The position numbers and the translations under genes are program-made. Below, piece after piece: positions 41,771 to 50,053 of a DNA stretch of 64,000 bases. Origin of the DNA: Mycolicibacterium austroafricanum (GTDB lineage Bacteria; Actinomycetota; Actinomycetes; Mycobacteriales; Mycobacteriaceae); assembly GCF_902705885.1 (NCBI RefSeq), contig NZ_CACSIP010000075.1, forward strand, positions 89,604-153,603, written 5' to 3'. The notes under the pieces were generated by a model, which saw only the letters and a program-made list of their open reading frames with translations, was not told where the DNA came from and did not search any database. Every line of letters begins with the position of its first letter. The stretch's first letter is position 1.

Positions 41771-42466
41771 ATGACCGCAGCTGGCGAGACCTCTGCCGCG
41801 CGCCGCCGGAACGCGTCTGGGGAATCGACCCGCACGATGCTGATGGAGGTGGCCGAGCGGCTGTTCGCGACGCGCGGAATCCAGGCCGTCACCCTTCGGG
41901 AGATCCAAGAGGCCGCCCAACAGTCGAATACCTCGGTCATCCGGTATCACTTCGGATCTCGCGACAACCTGATTCGCGCGTTGATCGCCTATCGGCAAAA
42001 CCAATTGGGACCGGTCCGCAGGGAGTTGCTCGCCCAGATCCGCAGCGACGGCCGAGAGGGCGATCCGCGAGCGATCGTATGGCTGGTCGTTCGCCCGATG
42101 GCCGACAGCGTCAGGGCGGGAGAAATGTACGTCCCGTTCCTCGCCCGGCTCTCCGAGAATCCCCGTGCCAGGCGCGAGCTATGGCCGGAGAACGTGGTCG
42201 ACGATTGGACGGAAGACAAACTCGAAGGACTCATCGAGGCCACGATGCAGGACCTTCCGGCCACAATCCGGCGCGGGCGCGTCTTCCAGCTCTACATCGG
42301 CGTGATCAACGTACTCGCCGAATCGGCTCGCTCGAAGCGCGAGTTGAGCGACGTTCAACTGCACAACTTCGTGGATGGATGGGTCGGAATGCTCACCGCT
42401 CCGGTGTCGTACGAGACGCGCCGGTGTATCGGCGAGAGTTCGGACGATCCGGGCCACACCTCCTGA
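41771..42466 (+). CDS. TetR-family transcriptional regulator
   Basis: A 231-residue protein from the ATG at 41771, which has AAGGAG 7 nt upstream; the frame is open to 41675 but without a site. The HTH spans about residues 20-65 (LFATRGIQAVTLREIQEAAQ, then SVIRYHFGSRDNLI). The remainder is a helical ligand domain with GRVFQLYIGVINVLAESA. Divergence from the amidohydrolase/thiolase/DUF35/SDR operon suggests local control, and the element at 41692 is a candidate site. Confidence 0.92.
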   Translation: MTAAGETSAARRRNASGESTRTMLMEVAERLFATRGIQAVTLREIQEAAQQSNTSVIRYHFGSRDNLIRALIAYRQNQLGPVRRELLAQIRSDGREGDPRAIVWLVVRPMADSVRAGEMYVPFLARLSENPRARRELWPENVVDDWTEDKLEGLIEATMQDLPATIRRGRVFQLYIGVINVLAESARSKRELSDVQLHNFVDGWVGMLTAPVSYETRRCIGESSDDPGHTS

Positions 42467-42530
42467 CCCGCAACGGCCGGCTCAATACGCTGACCGACAC
42501 ACTGCCAGCCCCTTGAGCGATCCGCGATCG

Positions 42531-44984
42531 TCACCCGCAGGCAATTATCCGATCCGCCTCCAGCCGGTCGATCGCCTCGTCGTCGAGGCCGATTTCTCGC
42601 ATGATTGCGCGGGTGTGCTGGCCCAGGGTGCAACCGCCATCGGCTTTGGTGAGCGACCGCGAGAAGTGGTGCAATGGCGCCAGCCGACGGTGCTGGTCGA
42701 AGACCGGGCTGTGGGATTCCACCGAGTAGCCGGCCTCGAAGCAGTCGTCGCCCTGCAGGACGATCCCGGAACTGCGTTCGGCCACGGCGACACAGCCGAC
42801 ATCGCGGGCCGCTAGATCTTTTTCCCAGTCCGCCTTGTCCCTCGTCGCGAAGGCCGCCGCTAATTCCGCGGCCAGCGCCGCGTCGTTGGTCACGCGCAAT
42901 GCGGGCGTCGCAAACCGCGGATCCGCACCGACAGCACAATAGAGTGACATGGCTTCGGTGAACACCGTCCATTCCATCGGCAGGGGCGCCGCCAGGAAGA
43001 TCCAGCCATCGGCTGCGCGATACAGGCGATACAGCGCGTTCAGTCCGTAAAACTCCGGATCGGCATCGGGCATGTCACCTTTGCCGGCGTAGCTGAGATT
43101 GTGGGATATCAGCGCTTGCTGCACCGAGCCCAACATGGTCGTCGCCATGCCGGAGAGTTCGACGCCCCGGCTCTTCGCATAGATTCCGACCATCAGCGCA
43201 GAGGCGACCCCAAGGGCGGCGATGCCATCGCACTGCACCGCCAGAACGGTGCCGCCGGCGAAAAGCGCTGCCGCGGTGCGGTGAAGATCGTCGAGGTCCT
43301 TCGGCGCGTGCGCGGCGCCGTGGCTGTCAAGCAGCGACAGCCCCGATGCGGCTCCGATGGACGGGGCATACGCGGCCCGATGGGCAAACGGCCCGTCGAG
43401 TCCGTAGCCCGAAGTGCTCAACACGATCAAGTCCGGGTTGATCGATTTGAGCGTGTCTTCGTCGACCTTGGCGCGCTCGGCGGATTTGCCGCGAGAACAA
43501 TTGAGCACCACATCGGCATTCTTGATCAGTGCGTAGACGAGGTCTCGCCCCTCGGCGGTGGTGATGTCGATGGCGCAGCTCTCCTTGCCCTGGAGGACTT
43601 TGGCGCCCCCGGCCTCCGGATAGGCGAGCATGCCTCGGATGTTGTCGCCGTCGAGGGGTTCGATCTTGATGACGCGGGCTCCCAGATCGGTCAGAATGGT
43701 GGCGCCATACGGCCCCGCGTACATCGACCCCATTTCGACGATCGTCACCCCACGCAGCGGAAGGCCGAAATCTCCGTCGTTTGCCGAATCCGGTAGCCCA
43801 TGTTCGGACTCATGCCAGTCCAGTTCCTCGATGCGGTGTTCGCCCCGCAGGGGGGCGGCGCGGAGATCGGTCACGGGTTTCCCGTCGACGTGGATCAGCG
43901 TCGACGGCTGACGCACCGGTCCGAGTTTCGGATCCATCAGTTCGACCGCGCGTCCCTCGAAGACCGTCTGCGGATGTTCCAATGACGCTTCAGGCGTCCG
44001 GAACAGTTCGGCACTGAGATCGGGGTTTGCGTCGAGCGCGGCCTGCCAGTCGTCGAGTGTCCGGGCTTGCACGCGTTCGAGCATCATGTCCCACCATTCC
44101 GTGCGTAGCTCCGGGGTGGGCAGCATCGGGAAGTCCTGCCACTTCGGTTTCTTCAGTTCCTCGAGCAGGTCCAGCTCGGACATCCATGCGTGCATGAGCT
44201 TCGGTGAGACCTGGGCGAACTGCAGCCAGTGTGCATCTTTCGTCGGGGCTGCCAGGAGGGGGAAGACCAGATAGCCGACCGGGCGGGCATCCTGGTCGTA
44301 TGGCTCGGCCGCCGGCTGAAAGGCATCCGGATAGCGATCCAGAATCATCTCGTGGAACCAATTCCAGGGATCCATCGCGCCCAGGCCGGTCACCAGATTC
44401 GACTCCACCACTTGGCCCCTGCCGGTGCAGTCGCGTTCGATCAGTGAGGCCAGGATTCCCTGCACCGCTGCGTGTGCCGCCCCCCAGGACGCATAGAGGG
44501 TGGTCACGTAGGCCGGACCAGGCCGCCGCGTCAGGCCCTGTTTCTCGTGCATCACGCCCACCTTGGCCATGACCAGGGCTTCCCAACCCTTGTAATCGCG
44601 CCATGGCCCGCGGGAGCCCCACCCGGTGATCGACGCGACGACCAGATGCGGGTGGCGCGCCGAGATGTCCGCTGCAACCAATCCGTACCGGCCGGCGATG
44701 GCTGGTCGAACAGTCATGACCGCAACGTCAGCCCGCTCCAGGAGGCGGTCGACCTCTTCGCGGTCGCCGGTGTCACGGAGATCCAGCGCCACGCTGCGCT
44801 TACCGCGAAGCAGACCGGGCCAGCCCGGCTGCTGACGCAGGGGATTGCCTGCCGCCGGCTCGACCATGACGACGTCGGCCCCGCAGTCAGCCAGGAACTG
44901 GGTGGCGTAGGCGCCGGCCAACGTCGTCGAGAAGTCGACCACTCGCATTCCTGCAAGCGGACCGCGTTGATTGCTGATCGTCAT
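42531..44984 (-). CDS. Tandem CaiB/BaiF CoA-transferase-like protein
   Basis: An 817-residue protein from the ATG at 44984; a GTG at 45038 is also possible. It holds two family III CoA-transferase units: about 1-400 (MRVVDFSTTLAGAYATQFLA, YGLVAADISARHPHLVV) and about 405-817 (VTIVEMGSMYAGPYGATILT, IKIEPLDGDNIRGML). The catalytic Asp position reads YKGWEALVMAKVG in the first unit and AAYAPSIGAASG in the second, so neither shows the usual Tyr-Asp. It may use a different residue, act on CoA differently or need a partner. An operator candidate lies at 45061, 77 nt upstream. Confidence 0.88.
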   Translation of the reverse strand: MTISNQRGPLAGMRVVDFSTTLAGAYATQFLADCGADVVMVEPAAGNPLRQQPGWPGLLRGKRSVALDLRDTGDREEVDRLLERADVAVMTVRPAIAGRYGLVAADISARHPHLVVASITGWGSRGPWRDYKGWEALVMAKVGVMHEKQGLTRRPGPAYVTTLYASWGAAHAAVQGILASLIERDCTGRGQVVESNLVTGLGAMDPWNWFHEMILDRYPDAFQPAAEPYDQDARPVGYLVFPLLAAPTKDAHWLQFAQVSPKLMHAWMSELDLLEELKKPKWQDFPMLPTPELRTEWWDMMLERVQARTLDDWQAALDANPDLSAELFRTPEASLEHPQTVFEGRAVELMDPKLGPVRQPSTLIHVDGKPVTDLRAAPLRGEHRIEELDWHESEHGLPDSANDGDFGLPLRGVTIVEMGSMYAGPYGATILTDLGARVIKIEPLDGDNIRGMLAYPEAGGAKVLQGKESCAIDITTAEGRDLVYALIKNADVVLNCSRGKSAERAKVDEDTLKSINPDLIVLSTSGYGLDGPFAHRAAYAPSIGAASGLSLLDSHGAAHAPKDLDDLHRTAAALFAGGTVLAVQCDGIAALGVASALMVGIYAKSRGVELSGMATTMLGSVQQALISHNLSYAGKGDMPDADPEFYGLNALYRLYRAADGWIFLAAPLPMEWTVFTEAMSLYCAVGADPRFATPALRVTNDAALAAELAAAFATRDKADWEKDLAARDVGCVAVAERSSGIVLQGDDCFEAGYSVESHSPVFDQHRRLAPLHHFSRSLTKADGGCTLGQHTRAIMREIGLDDEAIDRLEADRIIACG

Positions 44985-45060
44985 GCCCGAACCGGTTCCT
45001 CTCGACGCCACCGACGCACGCGGTGTGACCGACGCCACTCAGCGTGCCAGTCGGATAAAT

Positions 45061-45076
45061 TAATGTCAAGGCATTA
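45061..45076. promoter_or_regulatory. AT-rich operator candidate before the tandem CoA-transferase
   Basis: TAATGTCAAGGCATTA has perfect 5-bp arms (TAATG/CATTA) around 6 bases. It resembles the element at 41692, suggesting a shared regulator. Confidence 0.45.
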
Positions 45077-45177
45077 CTTGTATCGGAAGCCCCGAAATGC
45101 GTTGGCGTGGAGGACCTCAGCTGTCCCGGTAGCGTGCCGCCCGGTGGTCGAAACTGTGTTGGCGAGAAGCCGCCACC

Positions 45178-46203
45178 TCAACCCCGTAATGCCAGCTGCG
45201 CAATGAGCGACTCTGCGTCTGCAACACTGCGCAGCAGGTCATTGAGATGGGTGCACGTCTGTATACCGACGAACTCGACACGGACCTTCGAGTGCAGTTC
45301 GGACAAGGTCATGCCGACACTTCGTTCCGCACTGGCAGCCGCCGACGAACACTCCTGCCATGGCAACACGCGGGTGCTGGCCCGACAGCCGACAATCGTC
45401 CGTGATTCTGCTTCGACGTCGGCGTTCAGAACGTACTCGTGGATTACCGTCTCCACTCCATCCGCGCGGACGTAGGAGTCGCGGAACATCGCGTCGATCG
45501 CCACCACACCCGGTGAAGCACCGGGCGACACATCGATCCGCCGTCGCCGACGCATGTTCTGGGCTGTAAGGGCAGGCATGCGATGCCACGCCACGGGATC
45601 GTCTTCCACCTCGAGGGCAGGGGCATCCGGACCGGTCACCACAGCCGGGTCGCCCGCCTCGAAGGACGTCATCAACACACCGCCGCTGATGAAGCCCGCG
45701 CACAAATCGGCTGTCGGGGCGTAATTCTCACGAGCCACGCGCGCCGCGCCGGACGCTGACAAGGCGTGTCCGGAGATCAGGGTCGCGACCGGCACGTCGT
45801 CGAGCAGTGTGTAGCGCAGGTCGCGAGCACGCCGCAGTTGAGGTGCGACGCGGTCGACCACCGAACGGAAGCCGCTCATGGCGGGTACCGGGACCATGCT
45901 CTCGATCTCCGGCACGGGCGGGAATACCTGCAAGTGCGAGATCGACCCCGCCGCCCGATCGACGGCTGCTCGGATACTCGCCGACCCCGTGACCTCTCCC
46001 GATCCGTCGGCTGCGGTGTAGTAGTCGCGGGCTTCGCCTCGAAGATGCAGCGGATCCGTTGTTCCCTCGGCGCGGGTCATGTCCAACGACGATGTCCGCC
46101 GCACGGATCCCGGTCTGCGCCGAGGTGCGCCGACGGTCGGATTGTGTACGCCATGCGAGGGGTGAAGGGCGAACTGAGGAGTTCCCAGGGGGACAGCAGC
46201 CAT
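45178..46203 (-). CDS. DUF2889 domain protein
   Basis: A 341-residue protein with the N-terminal HPSHGVHNPTVGAPRRRPGS and RRTSSLDMTRAEG stretches. The C-terminal half reads DSYVRADGVETVIHEYVLNA and ends in IQTCTHLNDLLRSVADAESL. The Gly/Gln-x-CTHLND ending is characteristic of DUF2889, found in proteobacterial and actinobacterial catabolic clusters. The function is not known. It lies downstream of an acyl-CoA dehydrogenase gene on the opposite side of a 133-bp gap, on the same strand. Confidence 0.78.
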   Translation of the reverse strand: MAAVPLGTPQFALHPSHGVHNPTVGAPRRRPGSVRRTSSLDMTRAEGTTDPLHLRGEARDYYTAADGSGEVTGSASIRAAVDRAAGSISHLQVFPPVPEIESMVPVPAMSGFRSVVDRVAPQLRRARDLRYTLLDDVPVATLISGHALSASGAARVARENYAPTADLCAGFISGGVLMTSFEAGDPAVVTGPDAPALEVEDDPVAWHRMPALTAQNMRRRRRIDVSPGASPGVVAIDAMFRDSYVRADGVETVIHEYVLNADVEAESRTIVGCRASTRVLPWQECSSAAASAERSVGMTLSELHSKVRVEFVGIQTCTHLNDLLRSVADAESLIAQLALRG

Positions 46204-46336
46204 GTGTGCACTCCAATCTCACGCGGCGGAGCCTCTCGGCAGCCGGATGTCGATTGAACAGACAGTAACCGTGAGCGGACCTGAACAATCGAACTGCGGT
46301 GTCAAGCGGCTTTCGGCCGCTGATGATCTGCGCTGC

Positions 46337-47590
46337 TCACCGACCCTTGAGGACGTGCTTTGCGACGGTTCTCCGCTGAATCTCCGTCGGCCCCTCGCTG
46401 AGGCGGCCAACACGCAGGGTGTGCCACCCGTTCATCATGTGCGAGTCATTACTCAGCCCGATGCCGCCGAGAACCTGCATTGCTCGGTCATACACGCGGT
46501 ACATGCCTTCGTTGATGAATACGTGGCTCGCGGCCACCTCGAAACGCGTATCAACGCCGCGGCTCACCTTGTCGGCGACATCGAGCGCCATCAGGCGCGC
46601 CGCATACAGCTCGACGGCGCTGTCGGCCAGCATGTTCTGGATGGTCTGATGCTCGGCAAGAGTCTTGCCGAACGTCTCACGGACCTTCGCGTATTCGACG
46701 GCCTTGTCGTGCGCCCAGCGCGCCACACCGATGTGCCTACCGAGTTTGGTGAGCTTGAGCTGACCGGACCCCTGCATGGCGACGGGAAATCCTTCGCCGA
46801 CCGGTCCGATGCGATAGGTGTCGGGCACCCGAACATCGTCGAATGACAGGATCGCTTCCTCGCCACCCAATTCGTCGTACATTTTCACGATGCCGTCGAG
46901 TGAGTATCCCGCGGCATCGGTGGGAACGTAGAAGCACGTCAACCCGCCTCTGCGCGCGCCGAAGCGCTCTGGATCCGTGACGGCGAAGGTGATGAGGAAG
47001 TCGGCAGTGGGCGCCCACGACGCCCACTGCTTCGTTCCGTTCAACCGCCAGCCGTCCCCGTCTCGAACCGCCGTCGTGCGCATCATCCAGGCGTCCGAAC
47101 CCGCGTCGGGTTCGGACATGGCGAACGAGCCCTGCAGCCTGCCCTCGGACAACCGGGGAAGCACCGCCTCTTTCAGTTCGTCGGATGCCTGGCTCCATAG
47201 CGCCGTCGGACCCGTGCTGGTGTGAGCCAGGACGTGGAAGGCCAGCCCCGTCTGGGGCGACCCGTACCGATGGCACAACGCCTCCCAGACAAGGAAATAG
47301 GTGAGCGCGCCGAGACCACCGCCACCAAGGTGCTCTGGACAGAACATGGTGTAGAAGCCGGCGTCCGCTGACGCCGCGCGCGCCTGCCGCCGGCCCTCCA
47401 CCACCGCATCGGCGATGCGGCCGTCCTCACGCCAATACAACCTGGGATTCCACATGACCTCACCCAGCGAATTCTCCATGGGGATGATCTGCCGATCGAT
47501 GAAGGCGAACAGGCCCTCGCTGATCTCGCGCGCTTCTGCGTAGGCATCCGCCGTATCGGAACTCGCGGCGATGTGGTCGATCGTGGTCAT
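46337..47590 (-). CDS. Acyl-CoA dehydrogenase
   Basis: A 417-residue full-length dehydrogenase with FYTMFCPEHLGGGGLGALTY, GSFAMSEPDAGSDAWMMRTT and KVRETFGKTLAEHQTIQNML. The C-terminal VLGGIGLSNDSHMMNGWHTL and SEGPTEIQRRTVAKHVLKG complete the family motifs. All typical motifs sit in one chain, so it probably works as a homotetramer, unlike the paired subunits elsewhere in the window. It follows the amidohydrolase gene at 47626 on the same strand after 35 nt. Confidence 0.93.
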   Translation of the reverse strand: MTTIDHIAASSDTADAYAEAREISEGLFAFIDRQIIPMENSLGEVMWNPRLYWREDGRIADAVVEGRRQARAASADAGFYTMFCPEHLGGGGLGALTYFLVWEALCHRYGSPQTGLAFHVLAHTSTGPTALWSQASDELKEAVLPRLSEGRLQGSFAMSEPDAGSDAWMMRTTAVRDGDGWRLNGTKQWASWAPTADFLITFAVTDPERFGARRGGLTCFYVPTDAAGYSLDGIVKMYDELGGEEAILSFDDVRVPDTYRIGPVGEGFPVAMQGSGQLKLTKLGRHIGVARWAHDKAVEYAKVRETFGKTLAEHQTIQNMLADSAVELYAARLMALDVADKVSRGVDTRFEVAASHVFINEGMYRVYDRAMQVLGGIGLSNDSHMMNGWHTLRVGRLSEGPTEIQRRTVAKHVLKGR

Positions 47591-47625
47591 AGGTGCAGCG
47601 TTCCTCAGGTGTCGTTGGCGTGGGG

Positions 47626-48798
47626 TCAGGATGCGGCGACGGGTACCTCGACCCGGTACAACTTGGCTGCAGTCTCATAGAAGATCTTGCGGCACAACTC
47701 CTCCGGAAGCTCATCGAGTGTGTCGTTCACGACCTGGCGCGGCGTCCTGGCAATGGAGGCAGGGCCCGGTGACAGGCTGGTCGGATGCGGGAAGTCGGTC
47801 TCGAACATCAGGTTGTCGGGATAGAGGTCTGCCATCCGGCGAACTGTCTCCCTTTCGAACCAGTACGTCGTGTAGATCTGGCGGCGGTAATAGAACGACG
47901 GCAGCTCACGATCAGGGAGCTTCTTATGCGATCCGGAGTTCACCCAGAACCAGTCCGCGCTCTCGAGGAAGTAGGGAATCCAGCCGAATCCGCTCTCCAC
48001 ATTGACGAAGTTCAGGTTCGGATACTGGACGCAGATCCCGGAGAACAGGAGTTCTGCCATGTTCTCCGACAACCCGATCATGCTCAGGGCAACCTCTTTG
48101 GCGTAATCCGTGGGCCCCTGCTTGACCAGCTTGCGCCAGTCCTCCTCCGTCTGGGACTGGAAACCGGTGTGGAAGTTCACGCACATCCCGCGTTCTTCAG
48201 CCGCCTTGAGTAGCGGTTCCCAGTGCTTGTCGCTCAGAGGCGGCCAACCGAACTTGTACGGCTTGGCCAGCAGATTGATTCCGCGGTGGCCCTGGTCGTG
48301 GCACCGCTCGAGCTCTGCGACCGCCGCGTCGACGTCCCAGAAGGGAAGGGTGGTGAGCAGGATGAAGCGGTCGGGCGCGATCGATGCGAAGTCGACCAGG
48401 AAGTCGTTGTACGCCCGCACACAATCGAGGGTCAGTTCGGGATCCAGCTTCAGGAAGGCGTCAGCCGAGAACGAAATGAGGTTGGGGTAGATGACCTCCG
48501 CGATGATCCCCTCCTCGTCCATCCGCTTCACGCGCGCGGCATTGTTGAACGCCGCGGGATGTGCCTGCTCCATCGTCGGCGGATGTTTGGGCGGGTACTC
48601 GTGCCAGCCCGCCATCGCGTACCCCGAGATTCCTGAGACCTTTCGGCCGCCGACAACCCAGACCTCTTCGCCACGTCGCTCGTCGAACGCCGTGTGCGGA
48701 ACGTCGTCACCCCACTTGGATGCCAGCCGCGACGTCCACAGATCCGGCGGTTCGCTCAAGTGGGTGTCGGTGTCGATAATGGGAAGGTGGGGCATCAC
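47626..48798 (-). CDS. Amidohydrolase-2 family metal-dependent hydrolase
   Basis: A 390-residue protein with the metal-binding DTDTHLSEPPDLW at its N-terminus, CVNFHTGFQSQTEEDW in the middle and LMFETDFPHPTSLSPGPAS near the C-terminus. All PF04909 landmarks are present, including the first Asp-x-His that the paralogue at 40485 lacks. It is the first gene of a unit with the acyl-CoA dehydrogenase at 46337. The AT-rich element at 48903 lies about 105 nt upstream. Hydrolysis or decarboxylation of a ring-cleavage product is plausible. Confidence 0.92.
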   Translation of the reverse strand: MMPHLPIIDTDTHLSEPPDLWTSRLASKWGDDVPHTAFDERRGEEVWVVGGRKVSGISGYAMAGWHEYPPKHPPTMEQAHPAAFNNAARVKRMDEEGIIAEVIYPNLISFSADAFLKLDPELTLDCVRAYNDFLVDFASIAPDRFILLTTLPFWDVDAAVAELERCHDQGHRGINLLAKPYKFGWPPLSDKHWEPLLKAAEERGMCVNFHTGFQSQTEEDWRKLVKQGPTDYAKEVALSMIGLSENMAELLFSGICVQYPNLNFVNVESGFGWIPYFLESADWFWVNSGSHKKLPDRELPSFYYRRQIYTTYWFERETVRRMADLYPDNLMFETDFPHPTSLSPGPASIARTPRQVVNDTLDELPEELCRKIFYETAAKLYRVEVPVAAS

Positions 48799-48902
48799 TT
48801 TCTCCTGCCAGTCATTGCGTGAATCGTTCTCGTGAGGCCATGCGTAGCCGTTACCGAAGTCGATGTCGGCGACCGAGACGCATTACGTAGATTATTAAAT
48901 CA

Positions 48903-48915
48903 TATACCTGTTTAG
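48903..48915. promoter_or_regulatory. AT-rich promoter/operator element
   Basis: TATACCTGTTTAG matches TATAACTGTTTAG at 56422 in 12 of 13 bases. It stands upstream of the amidohydrolase gene starting at 48798 and is preceded by another AT-rich run (GATTATTAAATC). Confidence 0.45.
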
Positions 48916-48998
48916 CGTGTGGTAGGTACGCTCCGCGTTCGGCCAACCACATTGGCGGACAAGCGCTAGACCATCGCGCCGGGCTGTCATGCCTTGAA

Positions 48999-49802
48999 TC
49001 ATTTCGGCGCAAGGCGCATGTGCCCTGCACCGATAACGGTGTCCAGGAGGCCGGGGCCAAGTCCCGCCTGTTCAGCAGCCTCCACATATGCAGCCACGTC
49101 CTTGCGCAGAAACGGGCCGGCTGCAGCCGCAAAAGCAACGACGTCGCCGACGGCTGCAACACTGGTCGATGCGCGGCTCCCGCCGCTGCAGTACTGAAGC
49201 ACCTCCAGCAGCATGGAGCCATCACCGCCCAGTCCGTCGACGGCGCGCATCGCCGCAGCCACCAGTTCCACATTCGCCGCGAAAAGCGCGTTGTTCACCA
49301 ACTTCAATCTGAGCGCACTTCCAAGATCTCCGGTGCGCACGACGGGATCGGCATAGCTGGCCAACAGCGGCACGACCTCATCAACCAGGTCGGTCGGACC
49401 TCCAATGAGCACCGCGAGCCGGCCTTCGGCGATGTCCTGGGCGGTACCGCTCACTGGTGCGTCGATGACGCCCAGCCCTTCCGCGGCGAGCCGTTTCAAT
49501 GTCGACACCGCTCCGGTGGTGTGCGAGACCAGAATGGCCCTCGGCCGGGCGTTGGCGACAAGTCCCGCAGGCCCTGCAGCGAGCTGGTGCAGCTGGGCGT
49601 CGGAGAACAGACACGAGACCACGATATCGCTTGACGATGCCAGACGCTCGACCGAATCGGTTACGTCGGCACCTTTGCGGCACAGTCGTTCTCGTAGCTC
49701 CGGACGGCGGGCGCACACAAGCACGTTGTGACCCGCGTCGAGCAACCGATGCACCATCGGTTCACCCAGCTGACCAGCTCCGACGAATCCCAAGCTCGCC
49801 AT
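48999..49802 (-). CDS. 3-hydroxyisobutyrate dehydrogenase-like protein
   Basis: A 267-residue protein with LGFVGAGQLGEPMVHRLLDA as dinucleotide motif, VIDAPVSGTAQ as substrate-binding motif and RLKLVNNALFAA containing the catalytic Lys. It is shorter than the paralogue at 10106 and of the same beta-hydroxyacid dehydrogenase family. It is divergent from the acyl-CoA ligase gene. The substrate is unknown. Confidence 0.9.
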   Translation of the reverse strand: MASLGFVGAGQLGEPMVHRLLDAGHNVLVCARRPELRERLCRKGADVTDSVERLASSSDIVVSCLFSDAQLHQLAAGPAGLVANARPRAILVSHTTGAVSTLKRLAAEGLGVIDAPVSGTAQDIAEGRLAVLIGGPTDLVDEVVPLLASYADPVVRTGDLGSALRLKLVNNALFAANVELVAAAMRAVDGLGGDGSMLLEVLQYCSGGSRASTSVAAVGDVVAFAAAAGPFLRKDVAAYVEAAEQAGLGPGLLDTVIGAGHMRLAPK

Positions 49803-49898
49803 CAGGCGCCACCCGCGGCCGGGACCTGCCGGGTGACGCAGCGCTTCGACGCCAGCGTGATTGCGCCGAACTTATCGCATCTCGCCCCCTTAAGGTTC

Positions 49899-49910
49899 AT
49901 ATGTTTTACT
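49899..49910. promoter_or_regulatory. AT-rich element shared with 34857
   Basis: ATATGTTTTACT, identical to 34857-34868, here embedded in CATATGTTTTACTATATATG. It is in the divergent promoter between the dehydrogenase at 48999 and the acyl-CoA ligase. Confidence 0.35.
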
Positions 49911-50053
49911 ATATATGCGGCCAGTTGTTAACCATTCGATTTCCGGGCAGTAGGGCCGGAACACACAGCGTCAAGAGCTGCCGCGCCCCGGGCGCCGTTT
50001 CCATTCCCTACGGTGTGGCACGGCGAGGCAATCCACTTCACTACGAGGGCAAC

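Noticed and set aside
49499..50053. N-terminal extension of the acyl-CoA ligase
   Set aside because: It overlaps the divergent dehydrogenase gene and the AT-rich promoter; the family domain begins just after GTG 50054.
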